A stretch of 64,000 bases of DNA, taken from an uncultured Flavihumibacter sp. GTDB lineage: Bacteria > Bacteroidota > Bacteroidia > Chitinophagales > Chitinophagaceae. This document shows positions 41,962 to 50,746 of this stretch, piece by piece. The stretch is taken from positions 62,001-126,000 of the forward strand of contig CABHOY010000056.1 of the NCBI GenBank assembly GCA_902168105.1, written 5' to 3'. The position numbers and the translations under genes are program-made. Positions within the stretch are counted from its first letter, which is position 1; each line of letters begins with the position of its first letter. The notes under the pieces are model-generated. The model was not told the origin of the DNA, ran no database searches, and was given only the letters and a program-made list of their open reading frames with translations.

Positions 41962-43056
41962 ATGCGTATAGGAGTGAATGCCTCCTGTTTGTTGCAGGAT
42001 ACACCTGCAGACACAGGTAATATTGTAAAAGATCTACTATCAGGATTAAGCCGGTTACACCCGGAGCACAGTTTCATTTTCTTTTTTGATCAGGCGCCGC
42101 CGGTAGGCTTACAGTGGCCGGAGAACGTGACGACGGTGGTAGTACCACGTGGTGGGGACCATAGCTGGCAGCAATATCTATGGCTGGAATGGAAACTGGT
42201 CAGCGCTATCAAAAAGCAACGGCTGGACCTTTTCCTGGGCATGGACGGTCAATTGCCTTTGCGAAGTAAGACGCCTGTTCACCTGGTGATCGGGGATATG
42301 GGTTTTGTTTATGGCATGGCTGGTATATCTGCATCCAGGCAGCGTTTCCTTAAAAGGAACATAACCAGGTATATCAAACAGGCAAAAAAGGTGATCGTGC
42401 TTTCACATGCGCTGGAACAGGACGTATTGCAGTATGCGCCTGACGCGGCAGGAAAGTTGCAGGTGCTGCTACCGGCTATTGACAACAGCTATCAGCCGTT
42501 GCAATGGGAGGACAGGGAAGAAGTGAAGAGCACTTATGCCGGCAGTGTGGAGTATTTTGTGGCGGTAGGCAGCATCCATCCAAAAAATAACCTGATGCCG
42601 CTGCTTAAGGCTTTCTCAGCATTGAAACGTCGGTTACACTCTAATATGAAGTTATTGCTTGTAGGTTCGGAAACAGCAGCAGGAGCGGAAATTACAGATT
42701 CCTTAACCTCCTATAAATACCGCAATGACGTAATATTGATACCGGATGCCGATCAGGCGACGCTGGCAAAGGTGGTGGCAGGTGCTTATGCACTGGTATA
42801 TTCCACCCGTTTTGCAGGTGTGGCCATGCCGGTATATGCTGCCATGCAATGTGAAGTGCCGGTTATTGCACTGGAAGGCGTTGCCGCAAGGGAGGCAGGT
42901 GGAGAAGGCGTACTATACGCCGATCCTGAGAGCCTGGAAGACCTGGCAGATAAAATGTGTTTATTATACAAAGACGAGGAGTTGAGAAGCCGCTTGTTAA
43001 GTAAGATCAGGAAAGCTGACCGGACGGGAGCATTTGGGACACTGATAATAGATTAG
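41962..43056 (+). CDS. Glycosyltransferase (GT4-like, GT-B fold)
   Basis: Soluble glycosyltransferase of 364 aa. It begins with 'MRIGVNASCLLQDTPADTGN' (GT-B N-terminal strand), has a linker 'YFVAVGSIHPKNNLMPLLKAFSALK' and a C-terminal sugar-nucleotide region with 'YALVYSTRFAGVAMPVYAAMQCEVPVIALE', where the E-x7-E position is partly degenerate ('RFAGVAMPVYAAM' replaces the usual EGFG..LEAM). It most likely adds a sugar to a surface glycan. Neither donor nor acceptor is evident. Confidence 0.85.
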   Translation: MRIGVNASCLLQDTPADTGNIVKDLLSGLSRLHPEHSFIFFFDQAPPVGLQWPENVTTVVVPRGGDHSWQQYLWLEWKLVSAIKKQRLDLFLGMDGQLPLRSKTPVHLVIGDMGFVYGMAGISASRQRFLKRNITRYIKQAKKVIVLSHALEQDVLQYAPDAAGKLQVLLPAIDNSYQPLQWEDREEVKSTYAGSVEYFVAVGSIHPKNNLMPLLKAFSALKRRLHSNMKLLLVGSETAAGAEITDSLTSYKYRNDVILIPDADQATLAKVVAGAYALVYSTRFAGVAMPVYAAMQCEVPVIALEGVAAREAGGEGVLYADPESLEDLADKMCLLYKDEELRSRLLSKIRKADRTGAFGTLIID

Positions 43057-43067
43057 CCAATTAGTAC

Positions 43068-43075
43068 TAAATTTG
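43068..43075 (+). promoter_or_regulatory. -7 promoter box TAAATTTG of gldC
   Basis: Exact TAnnTTTG match 28 nt before the gldC ATG. Confidence 0.5.
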
Positions 43076-43103
43076 CGGTTCTTAAAATTTGGGAACAATA
43101 ATC

Positions 43104-43451
43104 ATGGGAAAGACATCTACCATACAGATTCAGGTGGGACTGGACAATGACCGGATACCTGAGAAGATAGAATGGAGGGCGACTGATAGCTCTGAAGCAG
43201 ACCGTTTCCAGCAAGCCAAGGCAATGCTGATCTCTTTTTGGGATGGTGGAGACAAAACTGCCCTGCGTATAGATTTATGGACGAAACAAATGATGGTGGA
43301 TGAAATGGCTGATTTCTTTTTCCAGACATTGATGACCATGGCTGATACTTATCAGCGCGCAACGCCGTATAAAGACCAGGCGGATGACCTCCGTGCCTTT
43401 GCCAAAGATTTCTATAAGAAGTTTGAAGAAAAGCAGAAGCAGGAACAATAG
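43104..43451 (+). CDS. gldC: Gliding motility protein GldC
   Basis: Small cytoplasmic protein of 115 aa, found in gliding Bacteroidota. It matches GldC over its full length, with 'STIQIQVGLDNDRIPEKIEWRATDS' at the N terminus, 'ALRIDLWTKQMMVDEMADFFFQTLMTMADTY' in the middle and a charged C-terminal helix. In Flavobacterium johnsoniae GldC supports gliding but is not essential; its molecular role is unclear. Here it is followed by yqeY after 24 nt, an arrangement I treat as an operon. Other gld genes are not in the window. Confidence 0.9.
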   Translation: MGKTSTIQIQVGLDNDRIPEKIEWRATDSSEADRFQQAKAMLISFWDGGDKTALRIDLWTKQMMVDEMADFFFQTLMTMADTYQRATPYKDQADDLRAFAKDFYKKFEEKQKQEQ

Positions 43452-43475
43452 GGCATAACCTTAAAACAACCACAT

Positions 43476-43928
43476 ATGTCATTAGAATTAAATGTCAACG
43501 CCGCCATCAAGGCAGCGATGCTGGCAAAAAGCGAAGCTGAGCTGCGTGCGCTGCGCGCTATCAAGGCCGCTATATTGCTGGCCAAAACAGCAGAAGGTGG
43601 TGGAGCAGAACTGACAGAGAGCGACGAAACAAAACTCCTGCAGAAACTGGCAAAACAAAGGAAAGACTCCCTGGAGATATTCCGTCAGCAGAACCGTGAA
43701 GACCTGGCTATAAAAGAGGAAGAGGAACTGGCAGTGATCGAGAAATACCTGCCAAAACAGATGGACGAAGCGGAACTGAGAACTGTTATTACAGAGATCA
43801 TCGCAACAACAGGCGCCAGTTCACCTGCCGACATGGGCAAGGTAATGGGTCTAGCTACCAAACAACTCGCCGGCAAGGCGGATGGTAAGGCTATCTCCGC
43901 GCTGGTAAAAGAACTGTTGGCTAAATAA
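43476..43928 (+). CDS. GatB/YqeY domain-containing protein
   Basis: Helical protein of 150 aa of the YqeY family, related to the tail domain of the GatB amidotransferase subunit. The sequence has 'RALRAIKAAILLAKTAEGG', 'QRKDSLEIFRQQNREDLAIKEEEELAVIEKYLPKQM' and 'SPADMGKVMGLATKQLAGKADGKAISALVKELL'. A role in tRNA binding is suspected for the family but unproven. It is probably cotranscribed with gldC and with the CvpA gene 75 nt downstream. Confidence 0.92.
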   Translation: MSLELNVNAAIKAAMLAKSEAELRALRAIKAAILLAKTAEGGGAELTESDETKLLQKLAKQRKDSLEIFRQQNREDLAIKEEEELAVIEKYLPKQMDEAELRTVITEIIATTGASSPADMGKVMGLATKQLAGKADGKAISALVKELLAK

Positions 43929-44003
43929 TATCACATACCGGATAGCTAAAAGATCGAGATCTTGTCAGTTATCCGGTATTTTCCCTTTTATCCTATTGAA
44001 ATC

Positions 44004-44546
44004 ATGGGCATAGATATAGTTTTCGCCATCCTCATGGTATTAGCCATATATAAAGGATACAGCCGGGGGCTTATCGTAGCTGTCTTCTCCTTCATTGCAG
44101 TCACTCTGGGACTCGCAGCCGCGTTGAAACTCACAACTGTGACTGCACTGTACGCACAGGAACATTGGGGGATCCATACCCGTTGGTTACCGGTTTTATG
44201 CTTTATAGCGCTATTTGTAGGGGTGGTGTTCGCCGTCAGGTTCGTTGCGACCCTTATTCAGAAAATAGCGGAAGTAGCAATGCTGGGATGGTTAAACAAA
44301 TTAGGTGGAATTATATTATATAGTGCTATCTTTATCATCGTATATAGCATCCTTTTATGGATCGCGAATCAACTGTACTGGTTAAGCCCGGAACTCAAGA
44401 TGCAGTCTGTAGTCTATCCCTACATAGAGCATCTGGGGCCGGCAGTTATGAATATATGGGGAAAAGTTGTTCCTGTTTTTAAGGATATGTTTGAAAATCT
44501 ACAGTCATTTTTTGACAATGCAGCGAGAGAATTACAATCTACTTAG
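44004..44546 (+). CDS. CvpA family membrane protein
   Basis: Inner-membrane protein of 180 aa with four hydrophobic segments (about 1-20, 25-50, 62-88, 105-130). The N-terminal 'IDIVFAILMVLAIYKGYSRGLIVAVFSF' is typical of CvpA, named for its need in colicin V production in E. coli and since linked to envelope stress tolerance. ATG 44004 is preferred over TTG 43962. Biological role here unknown. Confidence 0.86.
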   Translation: MGIDIVFAILMVLAIYKGYSRGLIVAVFSFIAVTLGLAAALKLTTVTALYAQEHWGIHTRWLPVLCFIALFVGVVFAVRFVATLIQKIAEVAMLGWLNKLGGIILYSAIFIIVYSILLWIANQLYWLSPELKMQSVVYPYIEHLGPAVMNIWGKVVPVFKDMFENLQSFFDNAARELQST

Positions 44547-44617
44547 CTCGCTTCAAAGATTATTTGAATTAATAAAAAGAATTATTTTAGCGCAAAATTG
44601 ACTTTCAAGCTTTGGCA

Positions 44618-45385
44618 ATGGTTTACGAAATTAAAACACAGGGAAAGTTTAAATTCATTGAGGAAGGAGAGGGGGAGCCATTAGTACTGTTGCATGGGTT
44701 ATTCGGTGCGATGAGCAACTTCGGTGGTTTGATTGATTATTTCCGTCACTATAATAAGGTGGTGGTTCCAATTTTACCTCTGTTTGATCTGAATATTCTG
44801 GACACATCTGTATCAGGACTGGCAAAATACGTTCATAAGTTTATCGAAACGATGGGTTATACCAACGTGCACATCCTGGGCAACTCACTGGGCGGGCACG
44901 TAGGTCTCGTATACCTGCTGAAACATCCTGAAGCGCCTGTTAAATCTTTGATACTCACAGGTAGTTCCGGTTTGTTTGAGAATGGAATGGGAGAAACATA
45001 CCCTAAACGCGGCGATTATGAATACATCCGTAAAAAAACGGAGCTTACGTTCTATGATCCTGCTATGGCTACCAAAGAACTGGTAGACGAGGTATTTGAT
45101 ATCACCACCAACCGCCTCAAGGTGATCAAGATCATCACCCTGGCAAAATCGGCTATCCGCCATAACCTTGGTGAGGAACTGCGCGATATTAAAATACCTA
45201 CACTACTTGTATGGGGACTGAACGATACTGTTACACCGCCAATGGTAGGTGAAGAGTTCAAAAAGCTCATCCCTAATTCTGAGTTATATTTCATTGATAA
45301 ATGTGGCCACGCACCTATGATGGAGCAGCCGGAAGAATTTAACAAAATTCTGCATCCTTTTCTTGACAAGTTAAAGCAACAATAG
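44618..45385 (+). CDS. Alpha/beta hydrolase
   Basis: Hydrolase of 255 aa. It has 'LVLLHGLFGAMSNF' (oxyanion hole), 'ILGNSLGGHVGLVYL' (nucleophile Ser in GNSLGG), 'LLVWGLNDTVTPP' (Asp) and 'DKCGHAPMMEQPEEF' (His). The pattern resembles MhpC/BioH-like carbon-carbon or ester hydrolases. It lacks a signal peptide, and no substrate can be named. ATG 44618 is used; a TTG lies six bases upstream. It ends before a strong palindromic terminator. Confidence 0.9.
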   Translation: MVYEIKTQGKFKFIEEGEGEPLVLLHGLFGAMSNFGGLIDYFRHYNKVVVPILPLFDLNILDTSVSGLAKYVHKFIETMGYTNVHILGNSLGGHVGLVYLLKHPEAPVKSLILTGSSGLFENGMGETYPKRGDYEYIRKKTELTFYDPAMATKELVDEVFDITTNRLKVIKIITLAKSAIRHNLGEELRDIKIPTLLVWGLNDTVTPPMVGEEFKKLIPNSELYFIDKCGHAPMMEQPEEFNKILHPFLDKLKQQ

Positions 45386-45438
45386 AAGCTGAACCCAATA
45401 GAAAAGTTAACGCTATAAACCTGCGCGAATAAAGATTT

Positions 45439-45472
45439 TAAGAGGCTGTCCGCTTAAGCGGACAGCCTCTTT
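45439..45472. terminator. Bidirectional palindromic terminator
   Basis: Perfect 30-bp palindrome centred on CTTAAG at 45441-45470, extended by AA/TT, with short T runs either side; 54 nt after the hydrolase stop. Confidence 0.85.
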
Positions 45473-45631
45473 GCATTGTAATAAAAAGATTCCCGTTCTC
45501 TCATGTAACAAACCATAATGACCCGGCGTTTCGTATATATAAACAGTGTACCCGCTTATCACAAATCTTATGCGTAAAGGCACTGTTCCCGATTCTTTTC
45601 TTATTATTGTATCATAATAGCGCAATACAGC

Positions 45632-46294
45632 ATGCTTGCAAGAGATCTCATATCAACGGTTGTTCCTATTCTGCATCCTCTGGATCCAGGATCAAGGGCG
45701 CTGCGCCTGATGAATGAATATCATCTGACGCAATTGCCGCTGGTATTAGAGAACAAGTACCTGGCACTAGTGGAGGAAGATGATATATTGGACCTGGAAG
45801 ATCAGGAAGTGGCGTTGGAAAACATGGAATACAATGGCCCTAAACCGGCTATTGCAGAGAATGCGCATTTCTTCGAGGCTGTGCGTCTCTTCCATGAAAT
45901 GAAACTCACCGTACTGCCTGTTATCAGCCATGAAAAAGAATATATCGGTGTTCTTACAAAAGACAGCCTGCTGTCAGCCCTGGCACAGTATAACGGAGTG
46001 AAGGAACATGGTGGTATACTGGCGCTGGACCTTGACCCCCGTGACTATAGCCTCAGTGAAATAGCACGTATAGCAGAATCAAATGATGTTACGCTATTGA
46101 GCGTAAGCACCATTACCAATCCCGTTTCCGGCAGGTTGGAAGTGCTTTTGAAAACAAACCGGCAGGAATTGCAGGGATTGCTCGCTACTTTCGAACGTTT
46201 CAATTATATTATTAAATATACCATTACTGAAGAGCAGGAAGAAGATCTGCTGAAAAAGAATTACGACCTGTTGATGAATTACATCAGTATGTAA
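45632..46294 (+). CDS. CBS domain-containing protein
   Basis: Cytoplasmic protein of 220 aa made of two CBS motifs (about residues 8-60 and 75-125; 'ALRLMNEYHLTQLPLVLENKYLALVEEDDIL' and 'AVRLFHEMKLTVLPVISHEKEYIGVLTKDSLL'). An ACT-like C-terminal region (about 145-215) follows. CBS pairs usually bind adenosine nucleotides. No attached catalytic domain is present, so a regulatory role is likely. It precedes the envelope gene cluster and is separated from it by a terminator. Confidence 0.88.
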   Translation: MLARDLISTVVPILHPLDPGSRALRLMNEYHLTQLPLVLENKYLALVEEDDILDLEDQEVALENMEYNGPKPAIAENAHFFEAVRLFHEMKLTVLPVISHEKEYIGVLTKDSLLSALAQYNGVKEHGGILALDLDPRDYSLSEIARIAESNDVTLLSVSTITNPVSGRLEVLLKTNRQELQGLLATFERFNYIIKYTITEEQEEDLLKKNYDLLMNYISM

Positions 46295-46316
46295 TAGTTA
46301 ACCAGGTAGATGCGAC

Positions 46317-46346
46317 AAAGCGAAACACACATGTGTTTCGCTTTTT
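46317..46346 (+). terminator. Terminator after the CBS gene
   Basis: Stem AAAGCGAAACACA / TGTGTTTCGCTTT with T runs (46342-46347), 23 nt after the stop codon. Confidence 0.88.
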
Positions 46347-46415
46347 TGTTTTTTTCTATCGCAGATTACCACTACATTAAGCCTCCGTAACCGACAACTG
46401 TTTCCGCTGTTCTCA

Positions 46416-47834
46416 ATGAAGCTTATCCGCTATTTACTGATACTGACCATTATTATCGTCAACGCAATACTCTCCGTTAAGGGGCAGGCGCCTGCGGAAG
46501 GCATAAAGTCGCTGGATAGCGCTTACCTGGTGATCCGTCGGGTAACGGTACAGGGTAACAGGAAAACCCGGACAAACGTCATCCTTCGGGAGCTTGGACT
46601 GGCACCGGGAGATACGGTCCGTCTCAGAAGCCTGTCAACAGAACTTGAGGCAAAAAGAAAACAGTTGATCAATACATCGCTGTTCCTTAATGTCAGTATT
46701 AATGTGCAGAACTGGGAGGCCGATTATGCAGATATCGTAATAACAGTGGCAGAACGATGGTATACTTTTCCCATTCCTATTTTCAGGCTGGCAGACAGGA
46801 ACTTCAATCAATGGTGGGTCGAGAAGGGGCGTAGCCTGAACAGGGTGAACCTGGGAGTTCGTTTATTCCAGGATAATCTGACCGGCCGCAATGACGAAGT
46901 ACGGGCTGAATTCCAGCTGGGATATACGCAGCGTATAGCGTTGAATTATGACCTGCCTTATATTGACAAGTCATTCCGGCATGGAGCAGGATTGATCTTC
47001 TCCTATAGCCGTAATCGTGAAATTAACGACAGCACGGCTGATAACAAGCAGCACTTTTTCCGGCAGGATCAATTCCTCCGGCAGGTACTTACAGCCGGAG
47101 TAAGTTACAGTTACCGGAAAGCGATCAATACCCGGCATCAGGTATTTCTGACCTATAATGCTGAAAAGGTGGGCGATTCCGTTGCTATCCTTAATCCGGC
47201 CTATCTGGGCCGGGGGCGCACGGAAGTAAGGTACCTCAACTTGTTATACCGGCTAAGCTATACTAAGGCCGATAGCTGGATCTATCCGCTGAACGGCATA
47301 TTGTTGCAGGCGGAAGCAGAAAAGACGGGAATTGGCCCGCTGGACGGGATTGATCATGTCAGGCTTCGGTTGAGGGTAGCACGCTACTGGCATCTTTTCT
47401 ATAAAACTTACGGTTCACTTGGACTGCGGGCGCAGGTCAAGCTACCGGCAGATCAGCCTTATTTTGACCAGAAAGCAATGGGGTACCAGGAAGATTATCT
47501 CAGGGGACTGGAGTACTTTGTTGTGGATGGGACGAGTTTTTTTATAGTCAGGTCTGCAATGAAAAGGCAGGTGCTGAATTTTAATGTACAGCTGCCGTTG
47601 GCGCCCGCTAAATTTAGTACTGTGCCTTTCCGTGTAATGCTGAAAGTATATACGGATGCTGGTTATTCCTATAGCAGGCAGTATGGGCATGGTATGTTGA
47701 ATAACCGCTTTTTATACACCGGGGGAGTGGGAATGGATATAGTGTCTTTTTATGATTCCTGTTTGCGTGTTGAGTACAGTATAAATCAGTTAGGTCAAAA
47801 AGGGCTATTTTTACACACTAAACTGGATATGTAA
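46416..47834 (+). CDS. BamA/TamA-related outer-membrane protein with POTRA-like domain
   Basis: Outer-membrane protein of 472 aa. Signal peptide 1-23; one POTRA-like domain at about 38-115 ('YLVIRRVTVQGNRKTRTNVILRELGLAPGDTV'). The rest is a predicted beta-barrel with alternating strands ending 'LFLHTKLDM'. It is far shorter than BamA, with a single POTRA, so it is more likely an assembly helper or a two-partner-secretion-like pore than the main machine. nadK follows 37 nt later, as is common in Chitinophagaceae-like neighbourhoods. Confidence 0.8.
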   Translation: MKLIRYLLILTIIIVNAILSVKGQAPAEGIKSLDSAYLVIRRVTVQGNRKTRTNVILRELGLAPGDTVRLRSLSTELEAKRKQLINTSLFLNVSINVQNWEADYADIVITVAERWYTFPIPIFRLADRNFNQWWVEKGRSLNRVNLGVRLFQDNLTGRNDEVRAEFQLGYTQRIALNYDLPYIDKSFRHGAGLIFSYSRNREINDSTADNKQHFFRQDQFLRQVLTAGVSYSYRKAINTRHQVFLTYNAEKVGDSVAILNPAYLGRGRTEVRYLNLLYRLSYTKADSWIYPLNGILLQAEAEKTGIGPLDGIDHVRLRLRVARYWHLFYKTYGSLGLRAQVKLPADQPYFDQKAMGYQEDYLRGLEYFVVDGTSFFIVRSAMKRQVLNFNVQLPLAPAKFSTVPFRVMLKVYTDAGYSYSRQYGHGMLNNRFLYTGGVGMDIVSFYDSCLRVEYSINQLGQKGLFLHTKLDM

Positions 47835-47871
47835 TAGCTGCAATCACCTGCAGCGCTTTCAAGAACCGATT

Positions 47872-48759
47872 ATGCAAATTGCTATTTACAGCCGAGGATT
47901 TGTACCTGAAGACCTGCCTATTATCCAGTTACTGCTGGATGAATTAGCGAGGGAGGAAATGGAGACCGTCATTTATCAACCATTCTGCGAAGCGCTGCAG
48001 CCGTACATCCGGTATAGCAAATCACCCGCTACATTTTGTTGTGCCGCCGACCTGCACGGACAGGCAGATATCCTTGTGAGCCTCGGAGGAGACGGTACTT
48101 TGCTGGATACCGTGTGTTATGTACGGGACACGAATGTGCCGGTGCTGGGGATCAATTTCGGGCGACTGGGGTTCCTGGCCAGTATCGGAAAGGAGGCCAT
48201 CGGCGCAGTGGTACAGGCCTTAAAGCAACGTACATATGTGGTGGATAGACGTGCTTTGCTACACCTGGATTCCAATATCGGACTTTTCGGAGAAGTGCCT
48301 TATGCGCTGAATGACTTTACTATCCATAAAAAGGATACGTCAAACATGGTAAAGATCCACACCTACCTGAATGGAGAGTTCCTGAATACCTACTGGGCGG
48401 ATGGGCTGATAGTTGCTACGCCTACAGGGTCCACCGGGTATTCCCTGAGTTGTGGCGGACCTGTGGTATTCCCTGATGCAGGTAGTTTTGTGATCACGCC
48501 GGTAGCGCCCCATAACCTCAACGTAAGGCCTATCATAGTGCCGGACAATAACGTGATCTCGTTCGAAGTGGAGGGCCGTAGCGATCAGTTCCTCTGTACC
48601 CTCGACTCGAGAATGGAGACTATCGACAATACCGTGCAGCTGGCCATTAAGAAGGAAGATTTCAAAATCAGTCTTTTACGTCTTGATGATAGCAATTTTC
48701 TGCATACCTTGCGGAACAAGTTGCTTTGGGGTATTGATACCCGCAACAGATTAAAATAA
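47872..48759 (+). CDS. nadK: NAD kinase
   Basis: Makes NADP from NAD and ATP (or polyphosphate). The 295-aa protein contains the hallmark 'SLGGDGTLLDT' (about residues 70-80), 'VLGINFGRLGFLASIG' and the NAD-binding 'YWADGLIVATPTGSTGYSLSCGGP'. Length is normal. It lies in the POTRA protein-nadK-DUF6089-uppS-bamA row, whose order is typical of the phylum. Confidence 0.95.
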   Translation: MQIAIYSRGFVPEDLPIIQLLLDELAREEMETVIYQPFCEALQPYIRYSKSPATFCCAADLHGQADILVSLGGDGTLLDTVCYVRDTNVPVLGINFGRLGFLASIGKEAIGAVVQALKQRTYVVDRRALLHLDSNIGLFGEVPYALNDFTIHKKDTSNMVKIHTYLNGEFLNTYWADGLIVATPTGSTGYSLSCGGPVVFPDAGSFVITPVAPHNLNVRPIIVPDNNVISFEVEGRSDQFLCTLDSRMETIDNTVQLAIKKEDFKISLLRLDDSNFLHTLRNKLLWGIDTRNRLK

Positions 48760-48806
48760 TCATACTGTCCAGATAGCTGTTAATTAGCACATTAAGTTTT
48801 TTCATT

Positions 48807-48814
48807 ACATTTGT
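48807..48814 (+). promoter_or_regulatory. -7 promoter box TACATTTG of the DUF6089 gene
   Basis: Exact TAnnTTTG match 73 nt before the ATG at 48888. Confidence 0.5.
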
Positions 48815-48887
48815 TTGATTTATTTAATACCAAAAGCAGGGATAATCGCGTTTAAGGAATTATCGTCGCGTTAAGCAGTACCGATCT

Positions 48888-49754
48888 ATGGGTAAACCTT
48901 ACTTTTTCTTCAAGTGTTTCTTAAAGTCCGGCCTCGTAGCAGTGATATCCCTGTTCCTGACGCCCGCCTTTGCGCAGAATGAGCTTACATATACCGGAGA
49001 ACTGGGTTTTTCAGTAGGTGCTGCTCATTATTTTGGCGATCTCAATACCAGAGGCGCTCTAAATGCTCCAAAGCCTTCTATTGGCATGTATTACCGCAAG
49101 TATATGAATGATTATGTGGGGGTAAGGGTACATGGCCGTTTTATGCAACTGGGGTATTCTGATATTTATAACAGTAATGACTTTCAGAAAAGACGTAACC
49201 TGAGTTTTAATACCAGCCTGTTTGAGCTGGGGGTGCAAGGTGACTTCAACTTCTTCCGGTTTGAACCGGGCTCTCAATACTACCGTTTTACTCCCTATTT
49301 TACCGGCGGAGGGTCTATCTTCTACTTTAACCCTTACGCTTATCTGAATGGCCGCAAATACCGTTTACAGCCGCTACGTACGGAAGGACAGGGTAGCGCT
49401 ATGTTCCCGGAAAGGAAACCTTACAGCCTGACCTCTTTTGCATTTACACTGGGAGGTGGTTTTAAGTACAACCTTTCCCGCAAGGTGAACCTGGGACTGG
49501 AGGTGTTGTACCGGTTTGCCCAGACGGACTACCTGGACGATGTAAGCACTACTTATGCCGGTCCGGCAGTGTTCCCGCCTGATGCTCAAGGACATAGCAC
49601 AGCAGCTTACCTCCTGCAGGACAGATCTTATGCTACCGGCGACCGTATAGGGGTGGCTGGAAGGCAACGGGGAAACAGCCGTGATAAGGATCAATTTGTT
49701 ACCGCAGAGTTAACTATCGCCATTCTATTTACCTCTTACAGATGTAAATTCTAG
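48888..49754 (+). CDS. DUF6089 family outer-membrane beta-barrel protein
   Basis: Exported protein of 288 aa: signal peptide ending 'TPAFAQ', then alternating beta strands ('LGFSVGAAHYFGDLN', 'GVRVHGRFMQLGYSDIYN', 'FAFTLGGGFKYNLSRKVNLGLEVLYRF') and a short C-terminal strand. It matches DUF6089 proteins, which lie upstream of uppS and bamA throughout Bacteroidota. Its role is not known; the neighbourhood points to envelope assembly. Confidence 0.88.
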   Translation: MGKPYFFFKCFLKSGLVAVISLFLTPAFAQNELTYTGELGFSVGAAHYFGDLNTRGALNAPKPSIGMYYRKYMNDYVGVRVHGRFMQLGYSDIYNSNDFQKRRNLSFNTSLFELGVQGDFNFFRFEPGSQYYRFTPYFTGGGSIFYFNPYAYLNGRKYRLQPLRTEGQGSAMFPERKPYSLTSFAFTLGGGFKYNLSRKVNLGLEVLYRFAQTDYLDDVSTTYAGPAVFPPDAQGHSTAAYLLQDRSYATGDRIGVAGRQRGNSRDKDQFVTAELTIAILFTSYRCKF

Positions 49755-49897
49755 TTTCGCAGTCATAGACAGCCTGTTTGCAGTTCAATAACGGCATTTT
49801 GCCTATTTTGTGAAATTTCTATAGCAGGTTTTTAGCGCTAAACTGCGATCAGTAAAGGATTTCGCTGTTAAAACTACGTTAAAACCCCCCATCCCCC

Positions 49898-49927
49898 TTT
49901 GCCGGGAAAGGCATAATTCTATTTTTG
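49898..49927 (+). promoter_or_regulatory. Promoter before uppS
   Basis: TTTG at 49898-49901, an 18-bp spacer and TATTTTTG at 49920-49927 fit the Bacteroidota consensus. A second -7-like box TATCTTTG overlaps downstream at 49928-49935. Confidence 0.6.
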
Positions 49928-49984
49928 TATCTTTGCAAACTTTACTAAAAATCTGTATCGATATATAATCCGCCGGAGATACTC

Positions 49985-50746
49985 ATGAGTTTGAAGGATA
50001 AATTAGACTTGCAACGGTTACCACGACATATTGCCATCATTATGGATGGAAATGGCCGCTGGGCGAAAGAGCGTGGCCAGGACAGACTTTTCGGACACCA
50101 TGAGGGGGTCGAAAGTGTCCGTAATATTACCGAGGCCTGCGCTGAATTAGGTATCGGGTATCTTACCTTGTATGCTTTTTCTACCGAAAACTGGGACAGA
50201 CCCGTTTACGAAGTGAACGGGATTATGGAATTACTCGTAAATACCATTCGCAATGAGGTAGCTACACTCATGAAGAATAATATCCGGCTGCATGTGATCG
50301 GGGACATGAACATGCTGCCGGGGAACTGTAAAAATGAGATGGAAGAGGCAATGGCCATGACCGCTCAGAATACAGGGCTTAATCTTGTAATGGCACTTAG
50401 TTACAGTGCCCGTTGGGAGATCGTAAATGCCGCAAAGAATATCGCGCAGGACGTAAAAGACGGCAAACTTGCACCAGAAGCAGTAACCCCGGAAATGTGG
50501 CAGCAATATTTGTGTACTGCTGCACTGCCCGACCCGGAACTAATGATCAGGACCAGTGGAGAATGCAGGATCAGTAACTTTTTACTATACCAGCTGGCCT
50601 ATGCGGAGCTCTATTTTACGGACACGCGTTGGCCGGATTTCCGCAAAGAACACCTTTACGAAGCCATCCTAAATTTTCAGAACAGAGAAAGGCGCTTTGG
50701 CAAAACAAGCGAACAAATACAGCAGAATGAAGAAATTATTTCCTAA
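49985..50746 (+). CDS. uppS: Isoprenyl transferase (undecaprenyl diphosphate synthase)
   Basis: Makes the C55 lipid carrier for cell-wall and surface glycans by cis-prenyl condensation. The 253-aa protein has 'IAIIMDGNGRWAKERGQDRLFGHHEGVESVRNI' (catalytic D21), 'YLTLYAFSTENWDRP' and 'MIRTSGECRISNFLLYQLAYAELYF'. Length is normal. It overlaps bamA by 20 nt, so translation of the two is probably linked. Confidence 0.96.
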   Translation: MSLKDKLDLQRLPRHIAIIMDGNGRWAKERGQDRLFGHHEGVESVRNITEACAELGIGYLTLYAFSTENWDRPVYEVNGIMELLVNTIRNEVATLMKNNIRLHVIGDMNMLPGNCKNEMEEAMAMTAQNTGLNLVMALSYSARWEIVNAAKNIAQDVKDGKLAPEAVTPEMWQQYLCTAALPDPELMIRTSGECRISNFLLYQLAYAELYFTDTRWPDFRKEHLYEAILNFQNRERRFGKTSEQIQQNEEIIS

